Notes: a model not told the origin generated them from the letters alone. 64,000 bases of DNA from Candidatus Melainabacteria bacterium (GCA_005110385.1 DUDT01000014.1:186001-250000); one strand, 5' to 3'. Shown: positions 44,859-55,671, counted from the stretch's first letter. Made by a program: numbers and translations.

Positions 44859-44863
44859 TATAA

Positions 44864-46906
<2,043 letters not shown>

Positions 46907-46953
46907 CTTCAGTCATTTAACCTATATCCTTTAAATTAAGTAAAAAAATAGGT

Positions 46954-46975
46954 ATTCTTAACTGATTCTTAACTG
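46954..46975 (+). repeat. Tandem 11-bp direct repeat upstream of a small gene
   Basis: ATTCTTAACTG occurs twice back to back, 20 bases before the ATG at 46996. The position suggests a regulator site or an overlapping promoter element. Confidence 0.45.
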
Positions 46976-46995
46976 CTAATCTAGATAAAGAGTAT

Positions 46996-47277
46996 ATGGG
47001 TTTAGGAGGATTACCTTCAATTGGCGGACAAGGACCAAATATAGGTCCAGGTAATAATGGTCCTTCCCAAAACAAAGGTGGAGCAGAGTTTTCACTTGAA
47101 CAACAGAAGTCTAATTTAGCTCAAGCCCAAGCCGCACAAGATAAAGCTAATTCTGCACTTTCTGGTGCTAAATTAATGAAGATTATAGATAAGAAAAAGA
47201 AAAACCGTAAAGGTGCTCCCCGCACCATGCTTATAGATGGAGAGATCTATGAAGTTTACCTTCTAGCGATAGCGTAA
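46996..47277 (+). CDS. Small Gly-rich hypothetical protein
   Basis: 93 aa. The first 30 residues are Gly/Pro/Asn-rich and disordered (MGLGGLPSIGGQGPNIGPG...). An Ala/Gln helix follows (LAQAQAAQDKANSALSGAK), then a basic stretch KKKKNRKG and a final strand (TMLIDGEIYEVYLLAIA). No family recognised, no signal peptide. Its location after gyrB with its own upstream repeat suggests independent control. Confidence 0.6.
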   Translation: MGLGGLPSIGGQGPNIGPGNNGPSQNKGGAEFSLEQQKSNLAQAQAAQDKANSALSGAKLMKIIDKKKKNRKGAPRTMLIDGEIYEVYLLAIA

Positions 47278-47308
47278 CAAGGCTCACTTGTTAGCGGGTA
47301 GCATAAAA

Positions 47309-47530
47309 TCACCACTGTATAGGCACATAATTTCGAGAACTACATTCAGGGCAGACATAAACTGGATCATTTCGCTGTGGTAACATCTTTCGAGTAAAAT
47401 CACCTTCACAATGCCCGCAAATTAATTGCACATAATGCCCGCGAATCCCAAACTGTGACGGCAATATAGCCCTACGCTGCTCTGCATTAATCCGCCACTC
47501 TCTTAATTCTTCTGGATCTGGCCTCTGCAT
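47309..47530 (-). CDS. Small zinc-ribbon protein
   Basis: 73 aa. A helical N-terminus (PDPEELREWRINAEQRRAILP) is followed by a zinc ribbon with CGHC and CPEC pairs about 25 residues apart. Likely a nucleic-acid or protein-binding adaptor. It lies 5 bases after the proS stop on the same strand, so they are probably co-transcribed. No named family. Confidence 0.7.
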   Translation of the reverse strand: MQRPDPEELREWRINAEQRRAILPSQFGIRGHYVQLICGHCEGDFTRKMLPQRNDPVYVCPECSSRNYVPIQW

Positions 47531-47535
47531 AAACC

Positions 47536-48984
47536 TTAATAAGCTTTAGCTATAAGTATTTCACGATTCTGAGGAGAAACTGTACCTGAAATAATACAAG
47601 GATGATCACTTGGCAACTCCGGTCTGAGTGGCATACAGCGAATACTTGCACTAAATTTTTCTTTTAAAATTTTCTCTAACTCTAGATCACCGTTCCACAT
47701 CGCTCTAGCAAAACCTAATGATTTAGAATCTAAAACTGAATCTAATTCAGCGATATTTTTTACTATTTTCGTATTCTCTTTTCTGTATTCTAATGCACGA
47801 GTGAGAAGCCCAGACTGGATTTCATCTAAAAGCCTAATTATTCTTTCTATTAGACCTGCTATCTGAATATCCTTCTCTTTACTACGAATATCACGGCGAT
47901 GGAGTTCTACGCAGCCATTCTCTAGATCTCGCTCGCCGATTACTAATCTTAGTGGCACACCCTTCTGTTCATATTCATTAAATTTAATCCCTTGGCTAAT
48001 CTGCTCCCTGTCGTCTAGCTTCACTCTTAGACCTAAATCAGCAAGCTCCTTATGGAATAATTTAGCTTGATTAAGTACTTTCGTATTATCAAGATTCTTT
48101 TTCAGAATAGGGATTATAACTACCTGATAAGGAGCTATTTTCGGAGGTAATATCAGCCCAACTTCATCATGGTGACCCATAATCACAGCACCAATAAGTC
48201 TAGTACTCACTCCCCAAGAAGTCTGCCAGACATGAGCTAATTTATTCTCTGAATCTGTAAAAGTAGTGTCAAAGGCTTTAGCAAAATTCTGACCCAAATC
48301 ATGTGAAGTTCCAGCCTGTAGAGCCTTACCATCACGCATTAAAGCTTCTATCGAAAATGTAGAAACAGCTCCAGCAAACCTCTCAGACTCAGTTTTTTCA
48401 CCTATATGTATCGGCAGGGCTAGGTAATTATGCAAAAGGTCTTCATAAACATGGATCATCTTAATTACTTCTTCTTTAGCTTCTTCGTGAGTCGCATGAC
48501 AAGTATGGCCTTCTTGCCATAGAAACTCTGAAGTCCTTAAAAATAAACGGGTACGCATCTCCCAACGCATAACATTCGCCCACTGATTCAGTTTCAGAGG
48601 AAGATCACGATAGGAATTAATCCATTTAGAAAACATGTGATTAATAATCGTTTCAGAAGTTGGTCTAATTACATATCTCTCGGAGAGTTCTTTCCCACCA
48701 GCATGGGTCACTACAGCACACTCTGGTGCGAAGCCTTCTACATGCTCTGCTTCCTTCTGTAAAAAGCTTTCTGGAACTAATAACGGGAAATAAGCATTTT
48801 CATGACCAGTATCTTTAATCATCTTATCGAGTATTCTCTGAATATTTTCCCAGATGGCATAACCATAAGGTCTAATAACCATACAGCCTTTAACGGGGCT
48901 GTAATCGGCAAGCTCAGCCTTAATAGCTATATCAGCAAGTAAACTCTCTGCACTATTCTCTTTAACTGCATTATCAATAGACAT
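47536..48984 (-). CDS. proS: Prolyl-tRNA synthetase, archaeal/eukaryal (short) type
   Basis: Class II synthetase charging tRNA-Pro. 482 aa and lacking the long editing insertion of the E. coli-type enzyme. Motifs are VKGCMVIRPYGYAIWE, RPTSETIINHMF, FLWQEGHTCHATHEEA and TSHDLGQNFAKAF. The anticodon-binding domain and the Zn-like C-terminal domain end ILIAKAY, the terminal Tyr typical of this class. ATG start at 48984. It is followed 5 bases later by the zinc-ribbon gene and preceded by the sigma-factor gene on the same strand. Confidence 0.94.
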   Translation of the reverse strand: MSIDNAVKENSAESLLADIAIKAELADYSPVKGCMVIRPYGYAIWENIQRILDKMIKDTGHENAYFPLLVPESFLQKEAEHVEGFAPECAVVTHAGGKELSERYVIRPTSETIINHMFSKWINSYRDLPLKLNQWANVMRWEMRTRLFLRTSEFLWQEGHTCHATHEEAKEEVIKMIHVYEDLLHNYLALPIHIGEKTESERFAGAVSTFSIEALMRDGKALQAGTSHDLGQNFAKAFDTTFTDSENKLAHVWQTSWGVSTRLIGAVIMGHHDEVGLILPPKIAPYQVVIIPILKKNLDNTKVLNQAKLFHKELADLGLRVKLDDREQISQGIKFNEYEQKGVPLRLVIGERDLENGCVELHRRDIRSKEKDIQIAGLIERIIRLLDEIQSGLLTRALEYRKENTKIVKNIAELDSVLDSKSLGFARAMWNGDLELEKILKEKFSASIRCMPLRPELPSDHPCIISGTVSPQNREILIAKAY

Positions 48985-49002
48985 ATATATAATCCTACAA
49001 AA

Positions 49003-49971
49003 TTATTCTTGACTAGGCTGACTCTTAGCTCTTAACTTAGCCCCTAAACTTGATCTAGAGACCTTTCTACCAGCAGAACCGCGATTACCTGTAATATTAG
49101 TATTTAAAGGACTGTTAGCGGTAGTCACGACTTGAGCGGCAGCTTTCCTTTCCTCTGGAATTATAGTCGTATCAGCTAATCTTTCTGGATTCATAGAGCC
49201 ATTAAATAATTCTTGGAGAGCAGCTGTAGCCTTTTTTAATCTCCTAGAAACCTGCATCTGAGAGATACCTAGAATATTAGCGACATCAGACTGTGGCGTA
49301 TCTTGGAAATATATTAAGTCTATAATTTCAGCTAAAGGCTCTTTTAGCTTAGTAATCATCTCCTTAACAGTCATAAAGTCCTCACGGACATCATTTCTGC
49401 GATACTCACGCATATCAGCTAAGGTATCAACCAGCGAAGTGTCATTCTCAGAAGGATTTGGACTTATAGTTTGATCCAGAGATACCAAAGTCTTTCTTCT
49501 ATCTACTTCATAGGCTTCTTTTATCTTCGTCTCTTTAACATCAGTAAGCACGCTTGCGATTTCTAAATCAGTCGGATCTCTACCAAATTCAGCTCTTAAC
49601 TTTTGGACTACTTTATTAATTCTAAAACTTAATTCCTGAAGCTCTCTTGGAGCTCTAATCATCGAAGTTTTATCACGAAGATAATGACGAATCTCACCAG
49701 TAATAAGGTGAGTCGCGTAAGTTGTAAATCTTGCTCCAGCGTCTGGATTAAAATAATCTATAGCCTTAATAAGACCGATAGAGCCTATCTGTATCAAATC
49801 ATCTACAGGGTCAGTGCTTCTTCGAGCAAGACCATGGGCGATCTTTTTAACAAGGATAAAGTTAATATTGACAAGCTTGTCTCTAACCTTCTTGTCTTTA
49901 GTTTTTGCATAATCAGCTAGAAGCTTGTGAATTTCTTCAGTCTTTTCTTTTTTCTGCTTTTGCTTTTCCAT
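49003..49971 (-). CDS. RNA polymerase sigma factor of the SigB/SigF/SigG group
   Basis: 322 aa from the ATG at 49971 (a TTG at 49992 is less likely). Region 2 is VDDLIQIGSIGLIKAIDYFNPDAGARFTTYATHLITGEIRHYLRDK; individual hallmarks are DLIQIG, FTTYA and the GEIRHYLRD of the B/F/G group. Region 3 follows, and region 4 has DTPQSDVANILGISQMQVSRR. The 75-residue tail is Ser/Thr/Ala/Arg-rich and looks disordered. In other bacteria this group controls stress or development; no anti-sigma gene is adjacent. Confidence 0.9.
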   Translation of the reverse strand: MEKQKQKKEKTEEIHKLLADYAKTKDKKVRDKLVNINFILVKKIAHGLARRSTDPVDDLIQIGSIGLIKAIDYFNPDAGARFTTYATHLITGEIRHYLRDKTSMIRAPRELQELSFRINKVVQKLRAEFGRDPTDLEIASVLTDVKETKIKEAYEVDRRKTLVSLDQTISPNPSENDTSLVDTLADMREYRRNDVREDFMTVKEMITKLKEPLAEIIDLIYFQDTPQSDVANILGISQMQVSRRLKKATAALQELFNGSMNPERLADTTIIPEERKAAAQVVTTANSPLNTNITGNRGSAGRKVSRSSLGAKLRAKSQPSQE

Positions 49972-50068
49972 TGATAAACACTCTGAGTTCAAAAAGTACC
50001 TTAAAACAGTGTATCATCAAGTTATTTCTTTGGGGAGTCTAAAAATATGACACAATTATCAGCTTTTT

Positions 50069-50084
50069 CTGACAGAGATGTCAG
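50069..50084. promoter_or_regulatory. Perfect inverted repeat between the sigma and fabH genes
   Basis: CTGACA GAGA TGTCAG, a 6-bp stem 33 bases before the fabH ATG and overlapping the region of its likely -35/-10. It could be an operator for a fatty-acid regulator or a divergent-promoter site; inference. Confidence 0.4.
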
Positions 50085-50117
50085 TTTATTGGTATATTTA
50101 TATTTAGTGAACTTATT

Positions 50118-51140
50118 ATGAATATTGGATCAAAAATACTGGCCTTTGGAAAGGCTCTACCAAAGAAGGTAGTAACTAACTTTGATTTAGAATCACTGAT
50201 GGATACTTCCGATGATTGGATAACTCAACGCACTGGCATTAAAGAACGTCGTGTCGCCGATGAATCTATCGGGGAAAATTCGACTAGTTTGGCTGCAGCC
50301 GCAGCTAAATCTTGCTTCGAGCAGGCTAAAAAATTAAACCCTGAATTCGATATTAAGCCTAGCGATATAGATTTAATCATCTGCTCTACAGCCACTAGCG
50401 ATAATCTTTTTCCATCTACAGCATGTATGGTGCAGCCATTACTTGGGATAGAATCCTGTGCAGCATTTGATATCTCTGCTGCTTGCACTGGCTTTATCTA
50501 CGCGCTAAACATCGCTGATACCTTTATTAAAAGCGGCCAATATAAAAACGTTTTAGTTCTTTCTGTAGACCTAATGTCTAGGTACGTAGACTGGTCAGAT
50601 AGAAGAACGGCTGTAATCTTCGGAGATGGTGCTGGAGCCGTACTCTTAACTGCTGTACCTGAGGCAGATGCATCATTTAAAGGTTTCTATCTAAATGCTA
50701 AAGCAGATAAGGATCAGGCTCTTTATCTAAAAAATACTCGCTCACACTACCCAGTAAAAGCTGAAGATATTGACACTAAACCAGAAATGGTCAACATGAA
50801 CGGTCAAGCCGTCTATCATTTCGCAGTAAAAGCCCTCCCAGAATCAATTGAGCAAGCTTGTGCGAAAGCAAATGTAGATCCATCTACCATAGACTGGGTA
50901 GTACCACACCAAGCTAATTACAGAATTCTCGAAAGTGCTGCTAAACGGTTCAATCTACCAATGGAAAAATTCATCTGCAATATTGAAAAATATGGAAACA
51001 CCAGCTCTGCCAGCATTCCTATTGCTTTTCATGAAGCCATAGAAGAAGGGCGTATAGTTAAAAATGGTAAAAAACAGACTATCGCGATGGCTGGTTTCGG
51101 AGCAGGGATGACTTGGGGTGCGACGGTTATTGAATTCTAG
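50118..51140 (+). CDS. fabH: 3-oxoacyl-ACP synthase III (FabH)
   Basis: Starts fatty acid chains by condensing acetyl-CoA with malonyl-ACP. 340 aa. The catalytic triad is visible: Cys in DISAACTGFIYAL, His in VPHQANYRI and Asn in KYGNTSSASIP. Other motifs are DDWITQRTGI and AGFGAGMTWG near the end. ATG at 50118. Its 3' end overlaps the convergent 51137-51418 gene by 4 bases. Confidence 0.96.
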   Translation: MNIGSKILAFGKALPKKVVTNFDLESLMDTSDDWITQRTGIKERRVADESIGENSTSLAAAAAKSCFEQAKKLNPEFDIKPSDIDLIICSTATSDNLFPSTACMVQPLLGIESCAAFDISAACTGFIYALNIADTFIKSGQYKNVLVLSVDLMSRYVDWSDRRTAVIFGDGAGAVLLTAVPEADASFKGFYLNAKADKDQALYLKNTRSHYPVKAEDIDTKPEMVNMNGQAVYHFAVKALPESIEQACAKANVDPSTIDWVVPHQANYRILESAAKRFNLPMEKFICNIEKYGNTSSASIPIAFHEAIEEGRIVKNGKKQTIAMAGFGAGMTWGATVIEF

Positions 51141-51418
51141 AAACTATCATTGATTAGCCTTTTAATATTATCCCTGATCATGGCACAGCGACGATTCAGG
51201 GCGCAAAGAAGATCTCCACCAGAAGCTTTAAGTTCGCCCTGACCTACTATACAACCCCGTTTACCCTTAAAAGCAAAATGTTTATACTTTAAAAATAACT
51301 CCTTCAGTATATTTGGATAACAAGTAGCCTGCTCTGAAGAAAATAAAATATTTTTATCTCTGTATTTCCTAATATCCATAAGCATTTCTTTGATTTTTTT
51401 CTGATTTTCTAATTTCAT
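51137..51418 (-). CDS. Small hypothetical protein coupled to wecB
   Basis: 93 aa, basic, with three Cys (EQATCYPN, RGCIVGQGE, LNRRCAMIRD). Its ATG overlaps the wecB stop (ATGA-type, 4 bases), so translation is coupled. No membrane segment or known domain. Possibly a regulatory or accessory protein of the envelope sugar pathway; this rests only on position. Confidence 0.6.
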   Translation of the reverse strand: MKLENQKKIKEMLMDIRKYRDKNILFSSEQATCYPNILKELFLKYKHFAFKGKRGCIVGQGELKASGGDLLCALNRRCAMIRDNIKRLINDSF

Positions 51419-52800
51419 TTAATTGGGGCAGTTTTAATGATTTTAATTATCTTCTTTGCCGCATCCCCATTCCCATAGAGGGACTTTTTACCCTTTTCAA
51501 TTTCTGTTTGACTATTATTAAGTAAAGATTTAGTCATTAACTGAGAGATAAGACTCTTAATCGCAAATTTAATACTTTTGGAATCAGGACTTAGTCTCTC
51601 ACTTAGACCCTGTTCTAAATATTCCTCTCTCTCTGCCTCCTCTCGCATAACAAGAGTATATTTATTTAGATAAGCCGCCTCTTCTTGGACGCCGCCACTA
51701 TCAGTAATTATAAAGAATGCATTCTGCATTAACTGTATAAACTCCCAGTAAGTCACCGATTCCAGCAAACAAAGACCTGAAATATTCATAGATAATAGCT
51801 TTTCAGATAATTTTAAAAAATTTTCTTTTGCATGCGGGTTATTATGCAGGCATATAGTAAATTCTATAGTTTCTTCGCAGTGTTTGGGAAACTTAGTTTC
51901 TGGTTTTTTAAGATTCTCCCTACTTTGTTCTTGAAGAATCTGAAAGATACTTTCACAGAGTGTTGCTTGAAATCCACTGCTGATGTTTTCTCGTCTATGA
52001 CTAGTAATTAGAATATACTTTTTCGCATCTAGCCTAGGTTCATTTCTGGAGCTCTTTTCAACAATAGTAGAATTACCAAGCTTTAAATTCTTATTATCAA
52101 TTATGCTGTGAGCTTTAAAAAGAGCATCTATGCCAGTGTTTCCAGTGTTAAATATATTGTTAGCAATAGCAAATTCCTTTAAATCTAGCGAAAGTTTAAG
52201 ATTAGGATGATCAATATTCAATTGTGATATAGCTATATTCTTTAAAATCATTTTCTCCTGAATAAGCCTTCTGTAAACCTTCTCACTGGGGCAGAAATGA
52301 TAGTCAGCTATCTGACTAATAACACGCCTAGAGAGTTCTTCGGGAAATGGGCTTTTTGGGTTAACCGTTCTTAGACCAGCTTCTACATGAGCTACCCTAA
52401 TATGATTATAAAAGGCTGCTAAAGCAGCCTGCACAGCACTTAAAGTATCTCCCTGCACTATAACTAAATCTGGTTTTTCTCTGCGAAAGAGCAGATCTGC
52501 CTCAGTAAGGAGCTTTGCTGCAAGCTCCGCTAAGCTAAGTCCTTGATTTACTAGGCTAAATTCATAATCTGGCTGTATATCCCAAAATTCCAAAAGATCA
52601 CTGAGAATGAGTTTATTGTGTTGATTGGTGTGTACCCACTTAATCTCAGGGATTGCTTTAGGAGACCGCTGCACCACTCCATTTCCTGCATTTCCCTCGC
52701 CTTCATTTTCTACGAGTTTACTTAAGCTTTGGAATTCCAAATATACGGGTGCTAGTTTTATATATTCAGGTCTAGTACCGACTATAATAAAAATTTTCAT
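51415..52800 (-). CDS. wecB: UDP-N-acetylglucosamine 2-epimerase (non-hydrolysing)
   Basis: Makes UDP-ManNAc from UDP-GlcNAc for surface polysaccharides. 461 aa versus the usual 360-380. Core motifs are VGTRPEYIKLAPV, QGDTLSA, VEAGLRT, SHRRENI and DSGGVQEEA. Extra length comes from an insertion at residues about 25-50, which includes EGNAGNGVVQRS encoded by a palindromic-repeat copy, and from loops near 220-290. The AGGAG ribosome site lies 5 bases before the ATG. Divergent from the ABC ATPase with overlapping -10 boxes. Confidence 0.9.
   Translation of the reverse strand: MKIFIIVGTRPEYIKLAPVYLEFQSLSKLVENEGEGNAGNGVVQRSPKAIPEIKWVHTNQHNKLILSDLLEFWDIQPDYEFSLVNQGLSLAELAAKLLTEADLLFRREKPDLVIVQGDTLSAVQAALAAFYNHIRVAHVEAGLRTVNPKSPFPEELSRRVISQIADYHFCPSEKVYRRLIQEKMILKNIAISQLNIDHPNLKLSLDLKEFAIANNIFNTGNTGIDALFKAHSIIDNKNLKLGNSTIVEKSSRNEPRLDAKKYILITSHRRENISSGFQATLCESIFQILQEQSRENLKKPETKFPKHCEETIEFTICLHNNPHAKENFLKLSEKLLSMNISGLCLLESVTYWEFIQLMQNAFFIITDSGGVQEEAAYLNKYTLVMREEAEREEYLEQGLSERLSPDSKSIKFAIKSLISQLMTKSLLNNSQTEIEKGKKSLYGNGDAAKKIIKIIKTAPIK
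52662..52709 (-). repeat. In-frame half-copy of palindromic repeat inside wecB
   Basis: The minus strand reads gaaggcgagggaaatgcagg then aaatggagtggtgcagcggt and ctc, matching the 36348-36392 copy including its outer end gtgcagcggtctc. It encodes EGEGNAGNGVVQRS. Confidence 0.8.
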
Positions 52801-52817
52801 CGAAACTCCTAGTCTTA

Positions 52818-52823
52818 TATAAT
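52818..52823 (+). promoter_or_regulatory. -10 box of the ABC ATPase, overlapping the wecB promoter region
   Basis: TATAAT 8 bases before the GTG at 52832, so the transcript should begin at about the start codon. On the other strand TATTAT occupies the same place for wecB. Confidence 0.5.
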
Positions 52824-52831
52824 ACTAGTCA

Positions 52832-53974
52832 GTGGTTCAAGTTTCTTTAAATAAAATATCTAAAAAATATGATGAGAATTACATCATCAAAGATATCAGC
52901 CTAGAATCTCAAGATAAAGAATTTATAGTTTTAGTAGGACCTAGTGGTAGCGGTAAGAGTACGATTATTAGAATAATCGCAGGCTTAGAAGGTGATTTTG
53001 AAGGTGAATTAAAATTCGCTGGTGAAACGGTAAAGGACTTAGCAGCGAAAGATCGTAACCTCAGCATGGTTTTCCAGAATTATGCGCTTTATCCCCATAA
53101 AACAGTTTTTGAGAATATCGCCTTCCCTTTAGTAATTAAATCTGAGCCTAAAAATCTAATTAAAGAAAAAGTACATAAAGTAGCCGGGAAGCTTGATTTG
53201 ATGAAATATCTAGAACGCAAGCCTGGGCAGCTTTCTGGCGGGCAGAAGCAGAGGGTCGCTGTGGCTAGAGCTTTAATTAAAGAACCGCAGCTTTTTTTAA
53301 TGGATGAACCCTTAAGTAATCTTGATGCGAAGTTAAGAACCTCTACTAGACAGGAAATACGCAAGCTCTATCAGGAATTAAACAGTACTTTTATTTATGT
53401 AACTCATGATCAAATCGAGGCTATGAGCCTTGGCGATAGAATCGCCATATTACATGAAGGTAAGATACAGCAGTTTGATACTCCATCCAAGATATATCAT
53501 GAGCCCGCAAATACTTTTGTTGCGAGCTTTATCGGCTCCCCCCCGACTAATTTATTTGAACCAAACTCAACTCTATTTCAAGCTTTAAAAGAGGAACTGA
53601 TCCCTAAACTCAATCGCGAAGATTTAATCATCGGCATTCGCCCAGAATATTTTTATTTAACCGCAGAAAATTTAGATCATGAGGACAACGAAAACGCAGA
53701 AATTGGAGTTCCGCTACACACCCTTGAGGCAGAATTAGTTAATATTGAGAACCTAGGTGAAGAGATTCTAGTTTATGCAAAGCTAGATGAAAATTCAGGC
53801 AAGCTAAATGGTAGCGAATACTTGATAGCTAAAATTGATAATGCAGAGTATATTAAATTACTTAATGGCAAATGCAGCGCCTTAAGTCCTGAAAACCCAG
53901 TAAAATTACAATTATTCTTTGATCCTAAAATGATTTACCTTTTTGATAAGCGATCTAGTATGCGAATCAGTTAG
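52832..53974 (+). CDS. ABC transporter ATP-binding protein, MalK/UgpC type
   Basis: 380 aa. Walker A GPSGSGKST (about residue 35), the Q-loop MVFQNYALYPH, signature LSGGQKQRVAVARAL, Walker B LFLMDEPLSNLDAKLR and a C-terminal TOBE/OB regulatory domain. Such ATPases power carbohydrate or glycerol-phosphate importers and can serve several permeases. No permease or binding protein is nearby. Residues 282-297 (DHEDNENAEIGVPLHT), in the TOBE region, come from a palindromic-repeat copy. GTG start. The next gene follows after 12 bases. Confidence 0.92.
   Translation: MVQVSLNKISKKYDENYIIKDISLESQDKEFIVLVGPSGSGKSTIIRIIAGLEGDFEGELKFAGETVKDLAAKDRNLSMVFQNYALYPHKTVFENIAFPLVIKSEPKNLIKEKVHKVAGKLDLMKYLERKPGQLSGGQKQRVAVARALIKEPQLFLMDEPLSNLDAKLRTSTRQEIRKLYQELNSTFIYVTHDQIEAMSLGDRIAILHEGKIQQFDTPSKIYHEPANTFVASFIGSPPTNLFEPNSTLFQALKEELIPKLNREDLIIGIRPEYFYLTAENLDHEDNENAEIGVPLHTLEAELVNIENLGEEILVYAKLDENSGKLNGSEYLIAKIDNAEYIKLLNGKCSALSPENPVKLQLFFDPKMIYLFDKRSSMRIS
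53675..53723 (+). repeat. In-frame half-copy of palindromic repeat inside the ABC ATPase gene
   Basis: gatcatgaggacaacgaaaa, cgcagaaattggagttccgc, tacacaccc: 49 bases, about 90% identical to the argS copy. It starts exactly on a codon and encodes DHEDNENAEIGVPLHT. Confidence 0.92.
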
Positions 53975-53986
53975 AATATAAAGATT

Positions 53987-54796
53987 ATGGCGATTGGCTC
54001 TGAAACATCAGGAAAAAAAATAGACCTTAACTTAAATCTAGCTGAACACTATGGCTTAGGTAGAGAAGCTCTAGAAAGAGATTTATTACCTTTCGCAAGC
54101 TCTGTAAGTATAGCTACTGGCGCACATACTGGAGATATTTTCCAAGCGAATCTTGCCTTAGAAGCTTGCCAAGCCTATCCTAACACCAGCATAGGCGCTT
54201 TAATCTCTTATCCTGACGTTATTGGCTTCGGTATTAGAAAAGTTCAGCTCAGTAGGGAGGAGCTTAGAGCCACTATTCTAGCCCAACTAGGAGCTTTAGC
54301 AGCTTTAGCTAAACAGTTTAACTATGAATTAAATCATGTCAGAATTCATGGATATCTTTATCACCAAATGCTTACTAATTACTCTGTCGCAGAGACAGTA
54401 GCTAAGACTATACAAGACTTTAGTCAGTGGTTAATTGTTGTAGCACCTTCTAGTAAAGTGCTTAAAGAAGTTATCTCATGGGTTAATCTCAGAGTAAGCT
54501 ACGAAGCTAGAGTGGATTTAAGATACGATAGTGAAGGGCATCCTATAGCTTATGAATATGATAAGGATGGGAATTTAGATATAAATATAATCGCAGATAG
54601 AGCAAGAAAGCTTATCTATGATTCTAAAGTAGTCTCTGAAGAAGGCGTCGAGAATAAAATCCAGTTCGAGACTATACATTTACCGAGTTCTCCTAAAAAT
54701 GCTCTAGAGATAGCTAAGTTACTTAAAGGTATGGTGCCAGTATTAAGCTCTTTAAAAGAATTTGATTATAGTGTTTATCTGCCAGAGTTTTTGTAA
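53987..54796 (+). CDS. LamB/YcsF family protein (5-oxoprolinase subunit A-like, PxpA)
   Basis: 269 aa. Family motifs are recognisable but diverged: DLNLNLAEHYG (usual DLNCDLGEGFG), SIATGAHTGD (usual NIACGFHAGD), ISYPDVIGFG and VRIHGYLYHQM (usual KPHGALYN). PxpA with PxpB and PxpC opens 5-oxoproline in an ATP-dependent way, but no pxpB/C is present and changed Cys/Asp residues make the activity uncertain. It lies 12 bases after the ABC ATPase, and a TAGAAT box ends 9 bases before the ATG. The 3' end overlaps crtB by 22 bases. Confidence 0.75.
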   Translation: MAIGSETSGKKIDLNLNLAEHYGLGREALERDLLPFASSVSIATGAHTGDIFQANLALEACQAYPNTSIGALISYPDVIGFGIRKVQLSREELRATILAQLGALAALAKQFNYELNHVRIHGYLYHQMLTNYSVAETVAKTIQDFSQWLIVVAPSSKVLKEVISWVNLRVSYEARVDLRYDSEGHPIAYEYDKDGNLDINIIADRARKLIYDSKVVSEEGVENKIQFETIHLPSSPKNALEIAKLLKGMVPVLSSLKEFDYSVYLPEFL

Positions 54797-55614
54797 AAAG
54801 ATCCGAGTAGGACTAAGCTTTTTCCTACACTAGAAATCCTAATCCTTTTTTCAATTAGCTGAAAAGCTGAGGTCTTTTTAATTTTATTAAACAGCTTTAA
54901 ATATAAAGAGTAGGCAGCGTAAACACCTAAACGCACACCTTGAGGGAGTTCTTTGATGCCTATAGCAGCAGCATTAAAGTCTTTTTGAATATCTGCTTCT
55001 AATTCTTTTTTAATTTCAGTACTGAAATTTTCTAAATCCAAGTCTGGAAAATAAGTTCTACCCATACCTTCATAATCAGCTTTTAAATCTCTTAAAAAAT
55101 TTACTTTTTGAAAAGCTGATCCTAAGCTCATCGCAGGGCTTTTAAGCTTCTGATATAGCCTATCATCACCTTCACAGAATACTCTTAAACACATCAGTCC
55201 GACTACTTCTGCTGAACCAAGTATATATTTTTTAAAGCTATTTAAATCATATTCCTTCTTTTCTAAATCCATCGCCATGCTCTCTAAAAAGCACTCTATA
55301 AGCTCATTATCTATGTAGTACTTATTTACAGCCCACTGAAAACTATTAAGGATGGGGTTTAAACTAACTTGATCCTTAATGGCTTTATAGGTATCTGCTT
55401 TAAACTCACTCAATAAAGCTGCTTTATCATGCTCATGAAAAGTATCGACTATCTCATCAGCGAAACGCACGAAGCCATAAATGGCATAAATAGCAGCATG
55501 GTATTTTCTGTCTAAAAGATAAATGCCGAGCGAAAAAGAACTGCTATAAGCATTAGTCGTAAGTTTACTGCATTTAAGACAGGTCTCATTATATAGAGCT
55601 AAATTAGTAGACAT
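54775..55614 (-). CDS. crtB: Phytoene/squalene synthase family protein (CrtB-like)
   Basis: Head-to-head prenyl transferase. 279 aa. The first Asp-rich motif is FADEIVDTFHEHD, the second FLRDLKADYEGMGRTYFPD, and YHAAIYAIYGFVR is the usual N-terminal block. Whether it joins C20 units (phytoene) or C15 units (dehydrosqualene) cannot be told. It is downstream of the crtI-like gene on the same strand (57 bases between), so together they make a coloured carotenoid or a related C30 product. Confidence 0.85.
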   Translation of the reverse strand: MSTNLALYNETCLKCSKLTTNAYSSSFSLGIYLLDRKYHAAIYAIYGFVRFADEIVDTFHEHDKAALLSEFKADTYKAIKDQVSLNPILNSFQWAVNKYYIDNELIECFLESMAMDLEKKEYDLNSFKKYILGSAEVVGLMCLRVFCEGDDRLYQKLKSPAMSLGSAFQKVNFLRDLKADYEGMGRTYFPDLDLENFSTEIKKELEADIQKDFNAAAIGIKELPQGVRLGVYAAYSLYLKLFNKIKKTSAFQLIEKRIRISSVGKSLVLLGSFYKNSGR

Positions 55615-55671
55615 TAAGCACCTTATTCTAGACTAAAATCATAACTCAGTTAGAAGTAGCTTAGGTGAATT

